From Terripilifer sp031921685 (GTDB taxonomy: Bacteria; Pseudomonadota; Alphaproteobacteria; Rhizobiales; Beijerinckiaceae): DNA of 64,000 bases. The notes below the pieces were generated by a model that saw only the letters and a program-made list of their open reading frames with translations, was not told the DNA's origin and did no database searches. Shown one piece after another: positions 57,025 to 64,000 of this stretch (position 1 is the stretch's first letter; each line of letters starts with the position of its first letter). The position numbers and the translations under genes were made by a program. Where the stretch lies: positions 310,001 to 374,000 of the forward strand of contig NZ_JAPDHU010000003.1 in assembly GCF_031921685.1 (NCBI RefSeq). The letters run 5' to 3'.

Positions 57025-57184
57025 CTCAGTGTCATCCCGGACACTTGCGCAGCAAGTGATCCGGGATCCAGGAGTCAAAGGCTCGGCGCTGCTTGTCGAT
57101 GCAATGCGGCGGCAACATAACATTGCTCTCAACTGTCGCCCCTGGATCCCAGATCGCGCTGCGCGCGTCTGGGATGACACCGAG
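57025..57184. repeat. Palindromic repeat element, copy 2 (160 bp)
   Basis: The outer arms CTCAGTGTCATCCCGGAC (57025-57042) and GTCTGGGATGACACCGAG (57167-57184) are near-perfect inverted repeats. The left arm folds as TCCCGGA-CACTTGC-GCA-GCAAGTG-A-TCCGGGA. GATCCGGGATCCAGG and CCTGGATCCCAGATC form an inner pair. It shares the TGTCATCCCGGACAC and GTGATCCGGGAxCCAGG blocks with copy 1 at 31068-31219, while the centres differ. Both copies lie between gene ends. Confidence 0.85.
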
Positions 57185-57201
57185 ATGGCTAACTCGAGCC
57201 C

Positions 57202-58158
57202 TCACATATAGAGCTTTTCTTTCTCCAGCCCTTTGTACATGTCGGCGACATATTCGCCGTAGCCGTTCCACTTCAGGGTCGGCACGCGATTGCCGGTGCC
57301 GAGCACCTCCTCGGTCGCCTGGCTCCAGCGCGGATGCGCCACTTCCGGGTTCACATTGGCCCAGAAGCCATACTCCGACGCCTGCAAGGCTTCCCAATAG
57401 CTCTTCGGCCGCTCATTGGTGAAGGTGATGCGCTTGATCGACTTGACGCCCTTGAAGCCATATTTCCATGGCGAGTGCAGGCGGATCGGCGCGCCATGCT
57501 GTTTTGCCAGCGGCTTGCCATAAGCGCCGGTGACGACGAAGGTCAGTTCGTTCATCGCCTCCGCCATGGTGACACCTTCCACGTAAGGCCACGGATACCA
57601 GACCTGCCGCTGGCCCGGCGCCACTTTCGGATCGAGGAAGGTTTCCATGCGCAGGTACTGGACGCCCGATTGCGGCTTCGCCAGTTCCACCAGTTTCTTC
57701 ATCGGGAAGCCGGTCCAGGGAATGGTCATCGACCAGGCTTCGACGCAGCGCAGCCGATAGAGCCGCTCTTCGAGCCCCATCTTCGCCATCAGATCGTCGA
57801 TGCCGATCTCGAAGGGTTTCTCGATCATGCCGTCGATCTTGATCACCCACGGCCGCGTCTCCAGACGCTGCGCCGCCTGATAGATATTCTTCGCCTGGCC
57901 GAACTCGTAGAAATTATTGTAGCGCGACGTGATGTCTTCCGCCGTCAGCGGCCGGTCGAGCGTGTAGGTTTCATTGCGCTTGGCCGGAAACAGAGCCGCC
58001 GACGGATTATCGGCCTGCGCCGCGGCGACACCCGGCAGCATCGATCCCGCGCCAAGGGCTAATCCCGCTTTCAACAGGTTGCGGCGATCGAAAAACAAAT
58101 GTTCCGGCGTCGCCTCGCGTTCGGGAATTTCCCATCCGCGACGGTGAATGACGTTCAT
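57202..58158 (-). CDS. msrP: Periplasmic methionine sulfoxide reductase catalytic subunit MsrP (YedY)
   Basis: The 318-residue molybdoenzyme repairs oxidised methionine in periplasmic proteins. A Tat leader (DRRNLLKAGL) precedes the sulfite-oxidase-fold domain, and the Mo-ligand Cys138 is in RLRCVEAWSM. Later segments TIPWTGFPMKKL and HGAPIRLHSPWKYGFKG are family-typical. The b-type cytochrome partner MsrQ usually follows, but here the gene runs into the palindromic repeat and prfA. GGAGG lies 6 bases before the ATG at 58158. It is divergent from mtnP with a 214-base gap. Confidence 0.93.
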   Translation of the reverse strand: MNVIHRRGWEIPEREATPEHLFFDRRNLLKAGLALGAGSMLPGVAAAQADNPSAALFPAKRNETYTLDRPLTAEDITSRYNNFYEFGQAKNIYQAAQRLETRPWVIKIDGMIEKPFEIGIDDLMAKMGLEERLYRLRCVEAWSMTIPWTGFPMKKLVELAKPQSGVQYLRMETFLDPKVAPGQRQVWYPWPYVEGVTMAEAMNELTFVVTGAYGKPLAKQHGAPIRLHSPWKYGFKGVKSIKRITFTNERPKSYWEALQASEYGFWANVNPEVAHPRWSQATEEVLGTGNRVPTLKWNGYGEYVADMYKGLEKEKLYM

Positions 58159-58372
58159 GACGGCCTCCGATGAGCTTTTCCGCGCAATGCCTGCTTGGAT
58201 GCGCGAATACGCCCCCTTTTCCTGCCCAAAATTTAGGACCATGCGCCGTTCACGGCAAATCACGATGCCGCAGGCCGATGTCACGAGCCTGTCATCGCTG
58301 GCTTTTTCGGTGGCGGATGGCGCTTGATTCGCGCGCGATTGACGGGATAACTCGACGGGTAAGGTGGATTCC

Positions 58373-59248
58373 ATGACCAAAGCGATTGTCGGCATCATCG
58401 GCGGTTCGGGCATTTACGACCTGCCAGGGCTAGAAAACCTGCGCGAGGAACGCGTCAGCACCCCCTTTGGCGAGCCATCGGACGCATTGCGCTTCGGCCG
58501 GATCGGTTCCACCGACGCGGTTTTCTTGCCCCGCCACGGACGCGGCCATGTCCTGTCGCCCTCGGGCATCAATTATCGCGCCAATATCCATGCGTTGAAG
58601 CAGGTTGGCGTCACCGACGTGATTTCGGTGTCGGCCTGCGGCTCGTTCAAGCCGGAACTCGTGCCCGGCCTCTTCGTTCTCGTCGATCAATTCGTCGATC
58701 GCACCCACGGCCGCGCCTCATCCTTTTTCGGCAATGGCTGCGTTGCCCATGTGTCGATGGCCCATCCCATCTCACCGCTTTTGCGCCAACGCCTGTTGCA
58801 GGCAGCGGAGGCAGAAAGCCTGCCCATCGTCAAAGGCGGCACTTACGTGTGCATGGAGGGACCGCAATTTTCCTCCTATGCTGAGTCGCTGTCCTACAAG
58901 GCGCAGAATTATGACGTCATCGGCATGACCGCGATGCCGGAGGCGAAGCTGGCGCGCGAAGCCGAGCTTTCCTACGCCACGGTCGCCATGGTCACCGACT
59001 ATGATTGCTGGCATCCCGAACATGACGCGGTCGATGTCGCCTCCGTCATCAAGATCGTCCATGAAAATGCCGGCAAGGCGGCGAAGCTGCTGGCGCGCGT
59101 GCTGCGCGATTTTCCCGCCGAACATGAACCCTGCCCCGTCGGTTCCGATCGCGCCTTGGACACCGCACTCATCACGGCGCCATCGGCCCGTGATCCCGCC
59201 CTATTGGAAAAGTTGAAAGTGATCCTGGCGCGCGTCAACGCCGCCTAA
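58373..59248 (+). CDS. mtnP: S-methyl-5'-thioadenosine phosphorylase MtnP
   Basis: The 291 residues phosphorolyse methylthioadenosine to adenine and methylthioribose-1-phosphate. Family features are IGGSGIYDLPGL near the start, RHGRGHVLSPSGINYRANI, and GTYVCMEGPQFSS with the substrate-binding Cys/Met. The ATG at 58373 has AAGG closely upstream; GTG 58364 is possible but overlaps that site. It is the first gene of mtnP-apt-mtnA-aldolase. The product adenine is the apt substrate and the sugar phosphate is the mtnA substrate. Confidence 0.94.
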   Translation: MTKAIVGIIGGSGIYDLPGLENLREERVSTPFGEPSDALRFGRIGSTDAVFLPRHGRGHVLSPSGINYRANIHALKQVGVTDVISVSACGSFKPELVPGLFVLVDQFVDRTHGRASSFFGNGCVAHVSMAHPISPLLRQRLLQAAEAESLPIVKGGTYVCMEGPQFSSYAESLSYKAQNYDVIGMTAMPEAKLAREAELSYATVAMVTDYDCWHPEHDAVDVASVIKIVHENAGKAAKLLARVLRDFPAEHEPCPVGSDRALDTALITAPSARDPALLEKLKVILARVNAA

Positions 59249-59264
59249 CCAGAATGGATTGTCG

Positions 59265-59804
59265 ATGAACGCAACCTATGATCTGAAGCAAGCAATCCGC
59301 ACCATTCCGGATTATCCGAAGCCGGGCGTTCAGTTTCGCGACATCACCACCCTGCTCGGTGATGCCCGAGCCTTCCGCCGCGCCGTCGATGAATTGGTTC
59401 AGCCGGTCGCCGGCACCAAGATCGACAAGGTGGCCGGCATCGAAGCGCGCGGTTTCATTCTCGGTGGTGCTGTCGCCCATCAATTGTCGGCCGGCTTCGT
59501 ACCCATCCGCAAGAAAGGCAAGCTGCCGCACAAAACAGCGTCCATCGCCTATTCGCTTGAATATGGCGTCGACGAAATGGAGATTCACAGCGACGCTATT
59601 CAAGCCGGCGAACGGGTTATTGTCATCGACGACCTCATCGCCACCGGCGGCACCGCCGAAGCGGCGGTGAAACTCTTGAAATCCATCGGCGCCGATGTGG
59701 TCGCCGCCTGTTTCGTCATCGATCTGCCTGACCTTGGCGGCGCCAAGAAAATTCAGGCGCTCGGCGTGCCCGTGCGCACGCTCATGGCGTTCGACGGTCA
59801 CTGA
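59265..59804 (+). CDS. apt: Adenine phosphoribosyltransferase Apt
   Basis: The 179 residues convert adenine and PRPP to AMP. The PRPP motif VIVIDDLIATGGTAEA (about 122-137) and the purine-site region AGIEARGFILGG (about 62-73) are both clear. The ATG at 59265 is used because the family starts near NATYDLKQAIRTIPDYP; a TTG six bases earlier is also in frame. It lies between mtnP and mtnA, so it salvages the adenine released by MtnP. Its stop overlaps the mtnA ATG by one base. Confidence 0.94.
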   Translation: MNATYDLKQAIRTIPDYPKPGVQFRDITTLLGDARAFRRAVDELVQPVAGTKIDKVAGIEARGFILGGAVAHQLSAGFVPIRKKGKLPHKTASIAYSLEYGVDEMEIHSDAIQAGERVIVIDDLIATGGTAEAAVKLLKSIGADVVAACFVIDLPDLGGAKKIQALGVPVRTLMAFDGH

Positions 59805-60895
59805 TGCAGATCGGCGGCCGGCCCTATCGCACCATCTGGGAAGACGAACGGCGCCATGTCGTCGTCATCGACCAGACGAAACTGCCGTTCGCCTTCGAGA
59901 CCGTCACGCTCAACACCTCGGCGGATGCGGCCCGAGCCATCAAGGACATGATCGTGCGCGGCGCGCCACTCATTGGCGCCACCGCCGCCTGGGGCGTGGC
60001 GCTAGCCATGCGCGATGATCCTTCCGATGCCGCCTTGGCCTATGCCCTCGCCTCTCTCGGTGCGACACGCCCCACCGCGGTGAACCTGCATTGGGCGCTG
60101 CGCCGCATGCAGACCGTCCTGCTACCGCTGCCGCCAGCGCAACGCGCCGAGCGCGCCCGCACGGAAGCCCTCAACCTCTGCGACGAGGACGCCGCCACTT
60201 GCCGCGCCATCGGCGAACAGGGTCTGCCGCTGCTGCACAAGGCCGCCGCACGCAAGAGCGGGCCCCTCAATATTCTCACCCATTGCAACGCCGGCTGGCT
60301 CGCCTGCGTCGACTATGGCACCGCGCTGGCGCCGATCTATCTCGCCCATGATGCCGGCCTCGACGTGCATGTCTGGGTCGACGAAACACGGCCGCGCAAC
60401 CAGGGCGCGTCCCTCACCGCCTATGAACTGGGTGCCCATGGCGTCAAACACACGGTCATCGCCGACAATGCCGGCGGGCACCTGATGCAGCATGGCCAGG
60501 TCGATCTGTGCATCGTCGGCTCCGACCGCACGACGGCGCGGGGCGATGTCGCCAACAAGATCGGCACCTATCTCAAGGCGCTCGCCGCTTTCGACAATCG
60601 CGTGCCGTTCTACGTGGCGCTGCCGTTTTCGACCATCGACTGGTCGCTGGGCGACGGCGTGCAGGACATCCCCATCGAGGAACGCGCCGCCAGCGAAGTC
60701 ACCCATATGACCGGCCTCGACGCGGACGATCATCTGAGAGCCGTCCGGATCGTCGCGCCCGGATCGCAGGCCGCCAATCCGGCCTTCGACGTGACGCCGG
60801 CCCGGCTCGTCACCGCCTTGATCACCGAACGCGGCGTCACGCCCGCCACCGCCGAGGGCCTCGCCGCGCTTTATCCGCAAGCCGAGCGCATATGA
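59804..60895 (+). CDS. mtnA: S-methyl-5-thioribose-1-phosphate isomerase MtnA
   Basis: The 363-residue enzyme isomerises methylthioribose-1-phosphate to methylthioribulose-1-phosphate. The catalytic Cys161 (THCNAGWLA) and Asp241 (IVGSDRTTARGDVANKIGTY) match the Bacillus enzyme pair at 160 and 240. The N-terminal MIVRGAPLIGATAAWG is typical. It shares the fold of eIF2B alpha subunits. Start and stop overlap both neighbours (one base with apt, four with the aldolase), so translation of the operon is coupled. Confidence 0.95.
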   Translation: MQIGGRPYRTIWEDERRHVVVIDQTKLPFAFETVTLNTSADAARAIKDMIVRGAPLIGATAAWGVALAMRDDPSDAALAYALASLGATRPTAVNLHWALRRMQTVLLPLPPAQRAERARTEALNLCDEDAATCRAIGEQGLPLLHKAAARKSGPLNILTHCNAGWLACVDYGTALAPIYLAHDAGLDVHVWVDETRPRNQGASLTAYELGAHGVKHTVIADNAGGHLMQHGQVDLCIVGSDRTTARGDVANKIGTYLKALAAFDNRVPFYVALPFSTIDWSLGDGVQDIPIEERAASEVTHMTGLDADDHLRAVRIVAPGSQAANPAFDVTPARLVTALITERGVTPATAEGLAALYPQAERI

Positions 60896-61539
60896 GCACC
60901 GACGCTTCCCTTCGCCGCAACGTGATCAGCATCGCCCAGGAGATGGATCGCCTCGGCTTCGCGCCATCGAAATCCGGCAACGTCTCGGCCCGCGCCCCTC
61001 ACGGCCTTTTGATCACGCCCTCGGCCCTGCCCTATGCGCAAACCAAACCCGCCGATCTCGTTCTCCTCGATCTCGACGGCAAGGTTTTGACTGGCAAACG
61101 ACCGCCCTCCTCGGAATGGCGCTTTCACGCGGCGATCTATCGAGCGCGGCCGGAGGTCAATGCGGTGGTCCACACCCATTCGCCCCGCGCCACGGCTTTA
61201 TCTTGCGCGCGGCGCGGCCTGCCGGCTTTTCACTATATGATCGCCATTGCCGGCGGACACGACATCCGCTGCGCGCCCTATGCCACGTTCGGCACGCAGG
61301 CCTTGTCCGATCATGCGGTGCGTGCGCTCAAAGGGCGCAAGGCGACGCTCTTGTCCAACCACGGCGTCATCGCCGTCGGCGCCACGCTCGACGGCGCACT
61401 GGCGGTGGCCAAGGAAGTCGAAAATCTGAGCGGCCAATATCTCGATCTGCTCGCCGCCAAACTGAAACCTGTTATCCTAGGCAAAACGGAAATGGAGAGG
61501 GTTTTGGTGCAATTCGCCACTTATGGCCGCAAGGGCTAA
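60892..61539 (+). CDS. Class II aldolase/adducin-fold protein, probably methylthioribulose-phosphate aldolase
   Basis: The 215 residues, the same length as E. coli FucA, carry the class II aldolase zinc ligands His94 and His96 (VVHTHSPRA) and His157 (SNHGVIAV). The catalytic acid Glu75 (SSEWRFH) and the GNVSAR phosphate loop are also present. Offsets to FucA (E73, H92, H94, H155) are uniformly two. In the DHAP shunt of Rhodospirillum and pathogenic E. coli such an aldolase (Ald2) splits methylthioribulose-1-phosphate to DHAP and methylthioacetaldehyde. The ATGA overlap with mtnA makes that the best reading. A dehydratase (MtnB) role is the alternative. Confidence 0.8.
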   Translation: MSTDASLRRNVISIAQEMDRLGFAPSKSGNVSARAPHGLLITPSALPYAQTKPADLVLLDLDGKVLTGKRPPSSEWRFHAAIYRARPEVNAVVHTHSPRATALSCARRGLPAFHYMIAIAGGHDIRCAPYATFGTQALSDHAVRALKGRKATLLSNHGVIAVGATLDGALAVAKEVENLSGQYLDLLAAKLKPVILGKTEMERVLVQFATYGRKG

Positions 61540-61573
61540 TCTGGCGCCGGAGTGGAAATCTCCGGGTGGGCGC

Positions 61574-61595
61574 GCTATATATGGGAATATATAGC
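61574..61595. promoter_or_regulatory. AT-rich palindrome upstream of xdhC
   Basis: GCTATATAT and ATATATAGC surround GGGA, 37 bases before the xdhC start. A second hairpin (CCGGAG/CTCCGG, 61547-61565) precedes it. It could be an operator or the promoter of the molybdenum maturation genes. Confidence 0.45.
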
Positions 61596-61631
61596 GGTTT
61601 AGCACCGAACCATCCGACATGTGAGGAAATC

Positions 61632-61955
61632 ATGCTCGCGACCGATGAAGACATCCTGGCCAAAGCCGAGGAATGGCGGAAGGCCGGTAAGGGCGTTGCC
61701 ATTGCCACCGTCACCGAGACCTGGGGCTCGGCGCCGCGCCCGGTCGGCAGCCATCTGGTGATCGACGAGGACGGTCTGTTTCTCGGCTCCGTCTCCGGCG
61801 GCTGCGTCGAGGGCGAAGTCGTCACCGAAGCCCTCGACGTGATCGGCGACGGCAAGTCCCGGACATTGGAATTCGGCGTCGCCGACGAGACCGCCTGGCG
61901 GGTCGGCCTGTCCTGCGGCGGCCGCATCAAGGTCTATGTGGAGAAGGTGGACTAA
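61632..61955 (+). CDS. XdhC/CoxI-type protein, N-terminal-domain half
   Basis: The 107 residues form the XdhC_CoxI domain alone: KGVAIATVTETWGSAPRPVGSH, then SGGCVEGEVVTEAL and FGVADETAW, ending LSCGGRIKVYVE. XdhC proteins bind the molybdenum cofactor, help its sulfuration and insert it into xanthine-dehydrogenase-type enzymes. In most organisms one protein carries both XdhC domains; here they are in two genes, overlapping at TAATG. GAGGAA lies upstream of the ATG. Confidence 0.88.
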   Translation: MLATDEDILAKAEEWRKAGKGVAIATVTETWGSAPRPVGSHLVIDEDGLFLGSVSGGCVEGEVVTEALDVIGDGKSRTLEFGVADETAWRVGLSCGGRIKVYVEKVD

Positions 61956-62683
61956 TGGATCTCGCACTTCTCTCCGCGATGAACACCGAGCGCGCGGCTC
62001 GGCGCGCCTGTATCTTGATCACCGATACGTCGAACGGCGCGCAGCGCCTGGTCAAAGGCGCTGATATCGCCAGCGACGCTTTGGCCGATGTGCTGGATTC
62101 AGCCTTGCGCTCGGGCAAGAGCGGCACGGTGGAGGTGGACGGCAAAAGCTATTTCCTCACCGTGCAGGTGCCGCCGGTTCGCCTGTTCGTGATCGGCGCC
62201 GTACATGCCTCGCAAGCTTTGGCGCCGCTCGCCCGTGTCGCCGGTTTCGACATGACCGTCATCGATCCGCGCACCGCCTTCGCCACGCCGGAGCGCTTCG
62301 CCGACGTGAAACTGCTTGCCGAATGGCCGCAGGATGTCCTGCCCGGTCTCAAGCTCGATCGCTACTCTGGATTGGCCTGTTTCACTCACGATCCCAAGAT
62401 CGATGACCCGGCGTTGGAACTGGCGCTCGCGGCCGACTGTTTCTATGTCGGCGCGCTCGGCTCGCGCAAAACCCATGCGCGCCGCGTCGAACGCTTGCAG
62501 GCCAAGGGTTTTAGCGAAGAACAGATCGCCCGCATTCGCGCCCCCATCGGCATGGATATCGGTGCGGTCAGTCCGGCTGAAATCGCCGTCTCGGTTCTGG
62601 CCGAGATCATTCTGTCCCTGCGCAAGAAACCGCTGCGCGCCGAAAAAGAGCGCGCCGGCGCGGCGATTGGAGCCTCAGCGTGA
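61955..62683 (+). CDS. XdhC-family protein, C-terminal (Rossmann) half
   Basis: The 242 residues have a partial N-terminal XdhC-like stretch (1-70) and the XdhC Rossmann domain from about 75: LFVIGAVHASQALAPLA, FDMTVIDPRTAFA, and the typical FTHDPKIDD and YVGALGSRKTHARR. The end IGMDIGAVSPAEIAVSVLAEII is also typical. It would complete the function of the upstream half-protein. Its start overlaps the upstream stop by one base and the next gene's GTG overlaps its stop, so the set is tightly coupled. Confidence 0.9.
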   Translation: MDLALLSAMNTERAARRACILITDTSNGAQRLVKGADIASDALADVLDSALRSGKSGTVEVDGKSYFLTVQVPPVRLFVIGAVHASQALAPLARVAGFDMTVIDPRTAFATPERFADVKLLAEWPQDVLPGLKLDRYSGLACFTHDPKIDDPALELALAADCFYVGALGSRKTHARRVERLQAKGFSEEQIARIRAPIGMDIGAVSPAEIAVSVLAEIILSLRKKPLRAEKERAGAAIGASA

Positions 62684-63699
62684 AATTTGGTGCCATTCCG
62701 GTAGACGAGGCCCTGGGCGGTATCGTCGCCCATGCGGTGCGCATGGATGGCCTGGTCCTGAAAAAGGGCGAGACCATCGGCGCGGCGCAGATCGAGGCCC
62801 TTAAGGCGGCTGGTGTTTTCGATATCGTCGTCGCCAAGGCGGAGAACGGCGATGTCGGCGAGGACGATGCCGCGCTACGCCTGGCCCAGACCGTCGCCGG
62901 CGATCACGTCAGCGTCGAGAAACCCTTCACCGGCCGCTCCAATCTGTTCGCCGAACAGGCCGGCGTGTTGATGATCGACACCACCGCCATCGACGGCATC
63001 AACGACATCGACGAATCCATCACCGTCGCGACGCTCGAACCGTGGCGCGCGGTGGTGCAAGGCGAGATGATCGGCACCGTCAAGATCATTCCCTTCGCCG
63101 TGCCCGAAACCCTGCTCCAGCAAGCCATCGCCGCGTCGAAAGAAGCGCCGCTACATGTCGCGGCCTACAAGCCGATGAAGATCGGCGTCGTCTCCACCCT
63201 GCTGCCCGGCCTGAAACCTTCGACCGTCGTCAAGACGCTGCGCGTCATGCAGGAGCGCATCGCGCCTGCCGGCGCCACCCTCGTCGCCGATCTCAGAGTG
63301 CCGCACGAGGCCGGCCCGCTCGCGGCCGCCATCGCCGACGTGAAACAGGAAAGCGACATCATCGTCGTCTTCGGCGCCTCGGCCATCACCGATCGGCGCG
63401 ACGTGATCCCGGCGGCGCTGGAAATGGCCGGCGGGCGCATCGAACAGCTCGGCATGCCTGTCGATCCCGGCAATCTGCTTCTGGTCGGCGACATCGAGAG
63501 CGACGGCAAGCGTAAACCCGTCCTCGGCGCCCCCGGCTGCGCCCGCTCGCCCAAGGAAAACGGCTTCGACTGGGTGCTGCAACGCCTGCTCGCCGGTCTC
63601 GACGTGAAAGCCCGCGACATCCGCCGCATGGGTGCCGGAGGCCTGCTCATGGAAATCGTCCAGCGCGGCCAGCCGCGTGCCATCCCGCCGTCAGACTGA
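62680..63699 (+). CDS. Molybdopterin-binding (MoeA/MogA-like) protein
   Basis: The 339 residues contain a molybdopterin-binding MoCF domain: IIVVFGASAITDRRDVIPAAL (about 225-245) and GMPVDPGNLLLVG. The N-terminal part KFGAIPVDEALGGIVAHAVRM resembles MoeA/MocA-associated proteins. It probably acts in cofactor modification for Mo hydroxylases together with the XdhC pair. The GTG start overlaps the upstream TGA. It lacks the full four-domain MoeA layout. Exact activity is not defined. Confidence 0.82.
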   Translation: MKFGAIPVDEALGGIVAHAVRMDGLVLKKGETIGAAQIEALKAAGVFDIVVAKAENGDVGEDDAALRLAQTVAGDHVSVEKPFTGRSNLFAEQAGVLMIDTTAIDGINDIDESITVATLEPWRAVVQGEMIGTVKIIPFAVPETLLQQAIAASKEAPLHVAAYKPMKIGVVSTLLPGLKPSTVVKTLRVMQERIAPAGATLVADLRVPHEAGPLAAAIADVKQESDIIVVFGASAITDRRDVIPAALEMAGGRIEQLGMPVDPGNLLLVGDIESDGKRKPVLGAPGCARSPKENGFDWVLQRLLAGLDVKARDIRRMGAGGLLMEIVQRGQPRAIPPSD

Positions 63700-63773
63700 T
63701 ACATAGCGTTCCGGTGTTCGGCCGTTGGGCGACGCCGAACTTATGAAGACGCTTCAAACAAAGACTTTTCCCC

Positions 63774-64000
63774 ATGGCTCACGTCGCTGCCGTCATTCTC
63801 GCCGCCGGTCTTGGCACCCGTTATCGGGCGCAAGACGACAAGGCCGTCACCAAAGTGCTGGCTGACCTCGATGGCCGGCCGTTGGTCCGCCATGTCATCG
63901 ACGAAGCCTTGTGCTCGCGCTGCGCGCCCGTTGTCGTGGTCACGGGCTATGCCCATGAGGCGGTGGAGGCGGCGCTGGCCGATGCCGACGTCAGCCTCGT
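63774..64000 (+). CDS. MobA/MocA-like molybdenum cofactor nucleotidyltransferase (3' end cut)
   Basis: The visible 75 residues begin MAHVAAVILAAGLGTRYRA, the nucleotide-binding signature of NTP transferases, followed by DDKAVTKVLADLDGRPLVRHV and the VVVVTGY strand. Fused or adjacent to XdhC genes, such proteins (MocA) usually make molybdopterin cytosine dinucleotide for xanthine-dehydrogenase-family enzymes. The normal third-position Lys region (GxxKxL) is present as DKAVTKVL. The gene continues beyond the window. The ATG lies 74 bases after the molybdopterin-binding gene. Confidence 0.85.
   Translation, partial: MAHVAAVILAAGLGTRYRAQDDKAVTKVLADLDGRPLVRHVIDEALCSRCAPVVVVTGYAHEAVEAALADADVSL

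Noticed and set aside
1..64000. CRISPR array, rRNA operon or insertion sequence
   Set aside because: No regularly spaced repeats, rRNA sequence or transposase was found on reading the window.

Overview
The window is chromosomal DNA from an alphaproteobacterium, most likely in the order Hyphomicrobiales (Rhizobiales). The grounds are a CtrA response regulator, a SciP (DUF1153) homologue, GANTC (CcrM-type) sites clustered in front of ctrA, a marR-ompR-envZ set divergent from ilvE, EI-Ntr (ptsP), a DUF1674 succinate dehydrogenase assembly factor and high-GC coding sequence throughout. The family is not certain; the Beijerinckiaceae/Bradyrhizobiaceae area is a guess. There is no rRNA operon, prophage, insertion sequence or CRISPR array. 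Almost all of it reads as intact core and near-core genes.

Layout. 1-9.9 kb: the 3' end of a chemotaxis operon (cheA hybrid, cheW, cheY, a receiver-less cheB, cheR), a bidirectional terminator, ctrA, a 520-bp ctrA/fliJ control region, fliJ, a membrane protein of the YbhN/MprF flippase type, a carbamoyltransferase with a membrane-anchored SGNH hydrolase, then sciP. 10-17.4 kb: mnmA, a PmtA-like methyltransferase, a divergent HxlR/FMN-reductase pair, ligD, an orphan tricarboxylate-type binding protein and tRNA-Met. 17.5-23.3 kb: envelope and small proteins, namely a hypothetical secreted protein, an outer-membrane barrel, an AraC regulator, an Inh-SH3 protein, two tiny paralogous ORFs and LtrA. 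23.5-30 kb: an AbrB-type membrane protein, tandem glutathione transferases, pgsA, moaD-moaE, ubiK, ybjN-proC, a TetR/COQ9-like protein and a His-rich zinc exporter. 31-38.8 kb: a palindromic repeat, envZ/ompR/marR, ilvE, ychF, a double MaoC protein, a SnoaL-like protein and a lytic transglycosylase. 38.9-47.1 kb: a CoxE-like VWA protein, DUF1674, htpX, rsmB, heparinase II/III, purH and ybjQ. 47.2-53.3 kb: two orphan solute-binding proteins, a secreted FmdE-like protein, LysR, trxB and two low-complexity secreted proteins. 53.6-64 kb: ptsP, prfA, a second copy of the palindromic repeat, msrP, the methylthioadenosine operon mtnP-apt-mtnA-class II aldolase, and a molybdenum-enzyme maturation set (split XdhC, molybdopterin-binding protein, MobA-like transferase cut by the window end).

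Three groups stand out as working units. CtrA and its inhibitor SciP lie 5 kb apart with motility genes, and both have recognisable cell-cycle sites upstream. The mtnP-apt-mtnA-aldolase operon has every step of the DHAP shunt for methylthioadenosine and no visible mtnB, mtnC or mtnD. The xdhC-xdhC-mopterin-mobA set should insert or mature the cofactor of a xanthine-dehydrogenase-family enzyme that is not in the window. The least-described items are the two tiny paralogous ORFs at 21.3-21.8 kb, the carbamoyltransferase-SGNH pair, the FmdE/binding-protein pair, the Arg/Met-rich secreted peptide and the two copies of the palindromic repeat.
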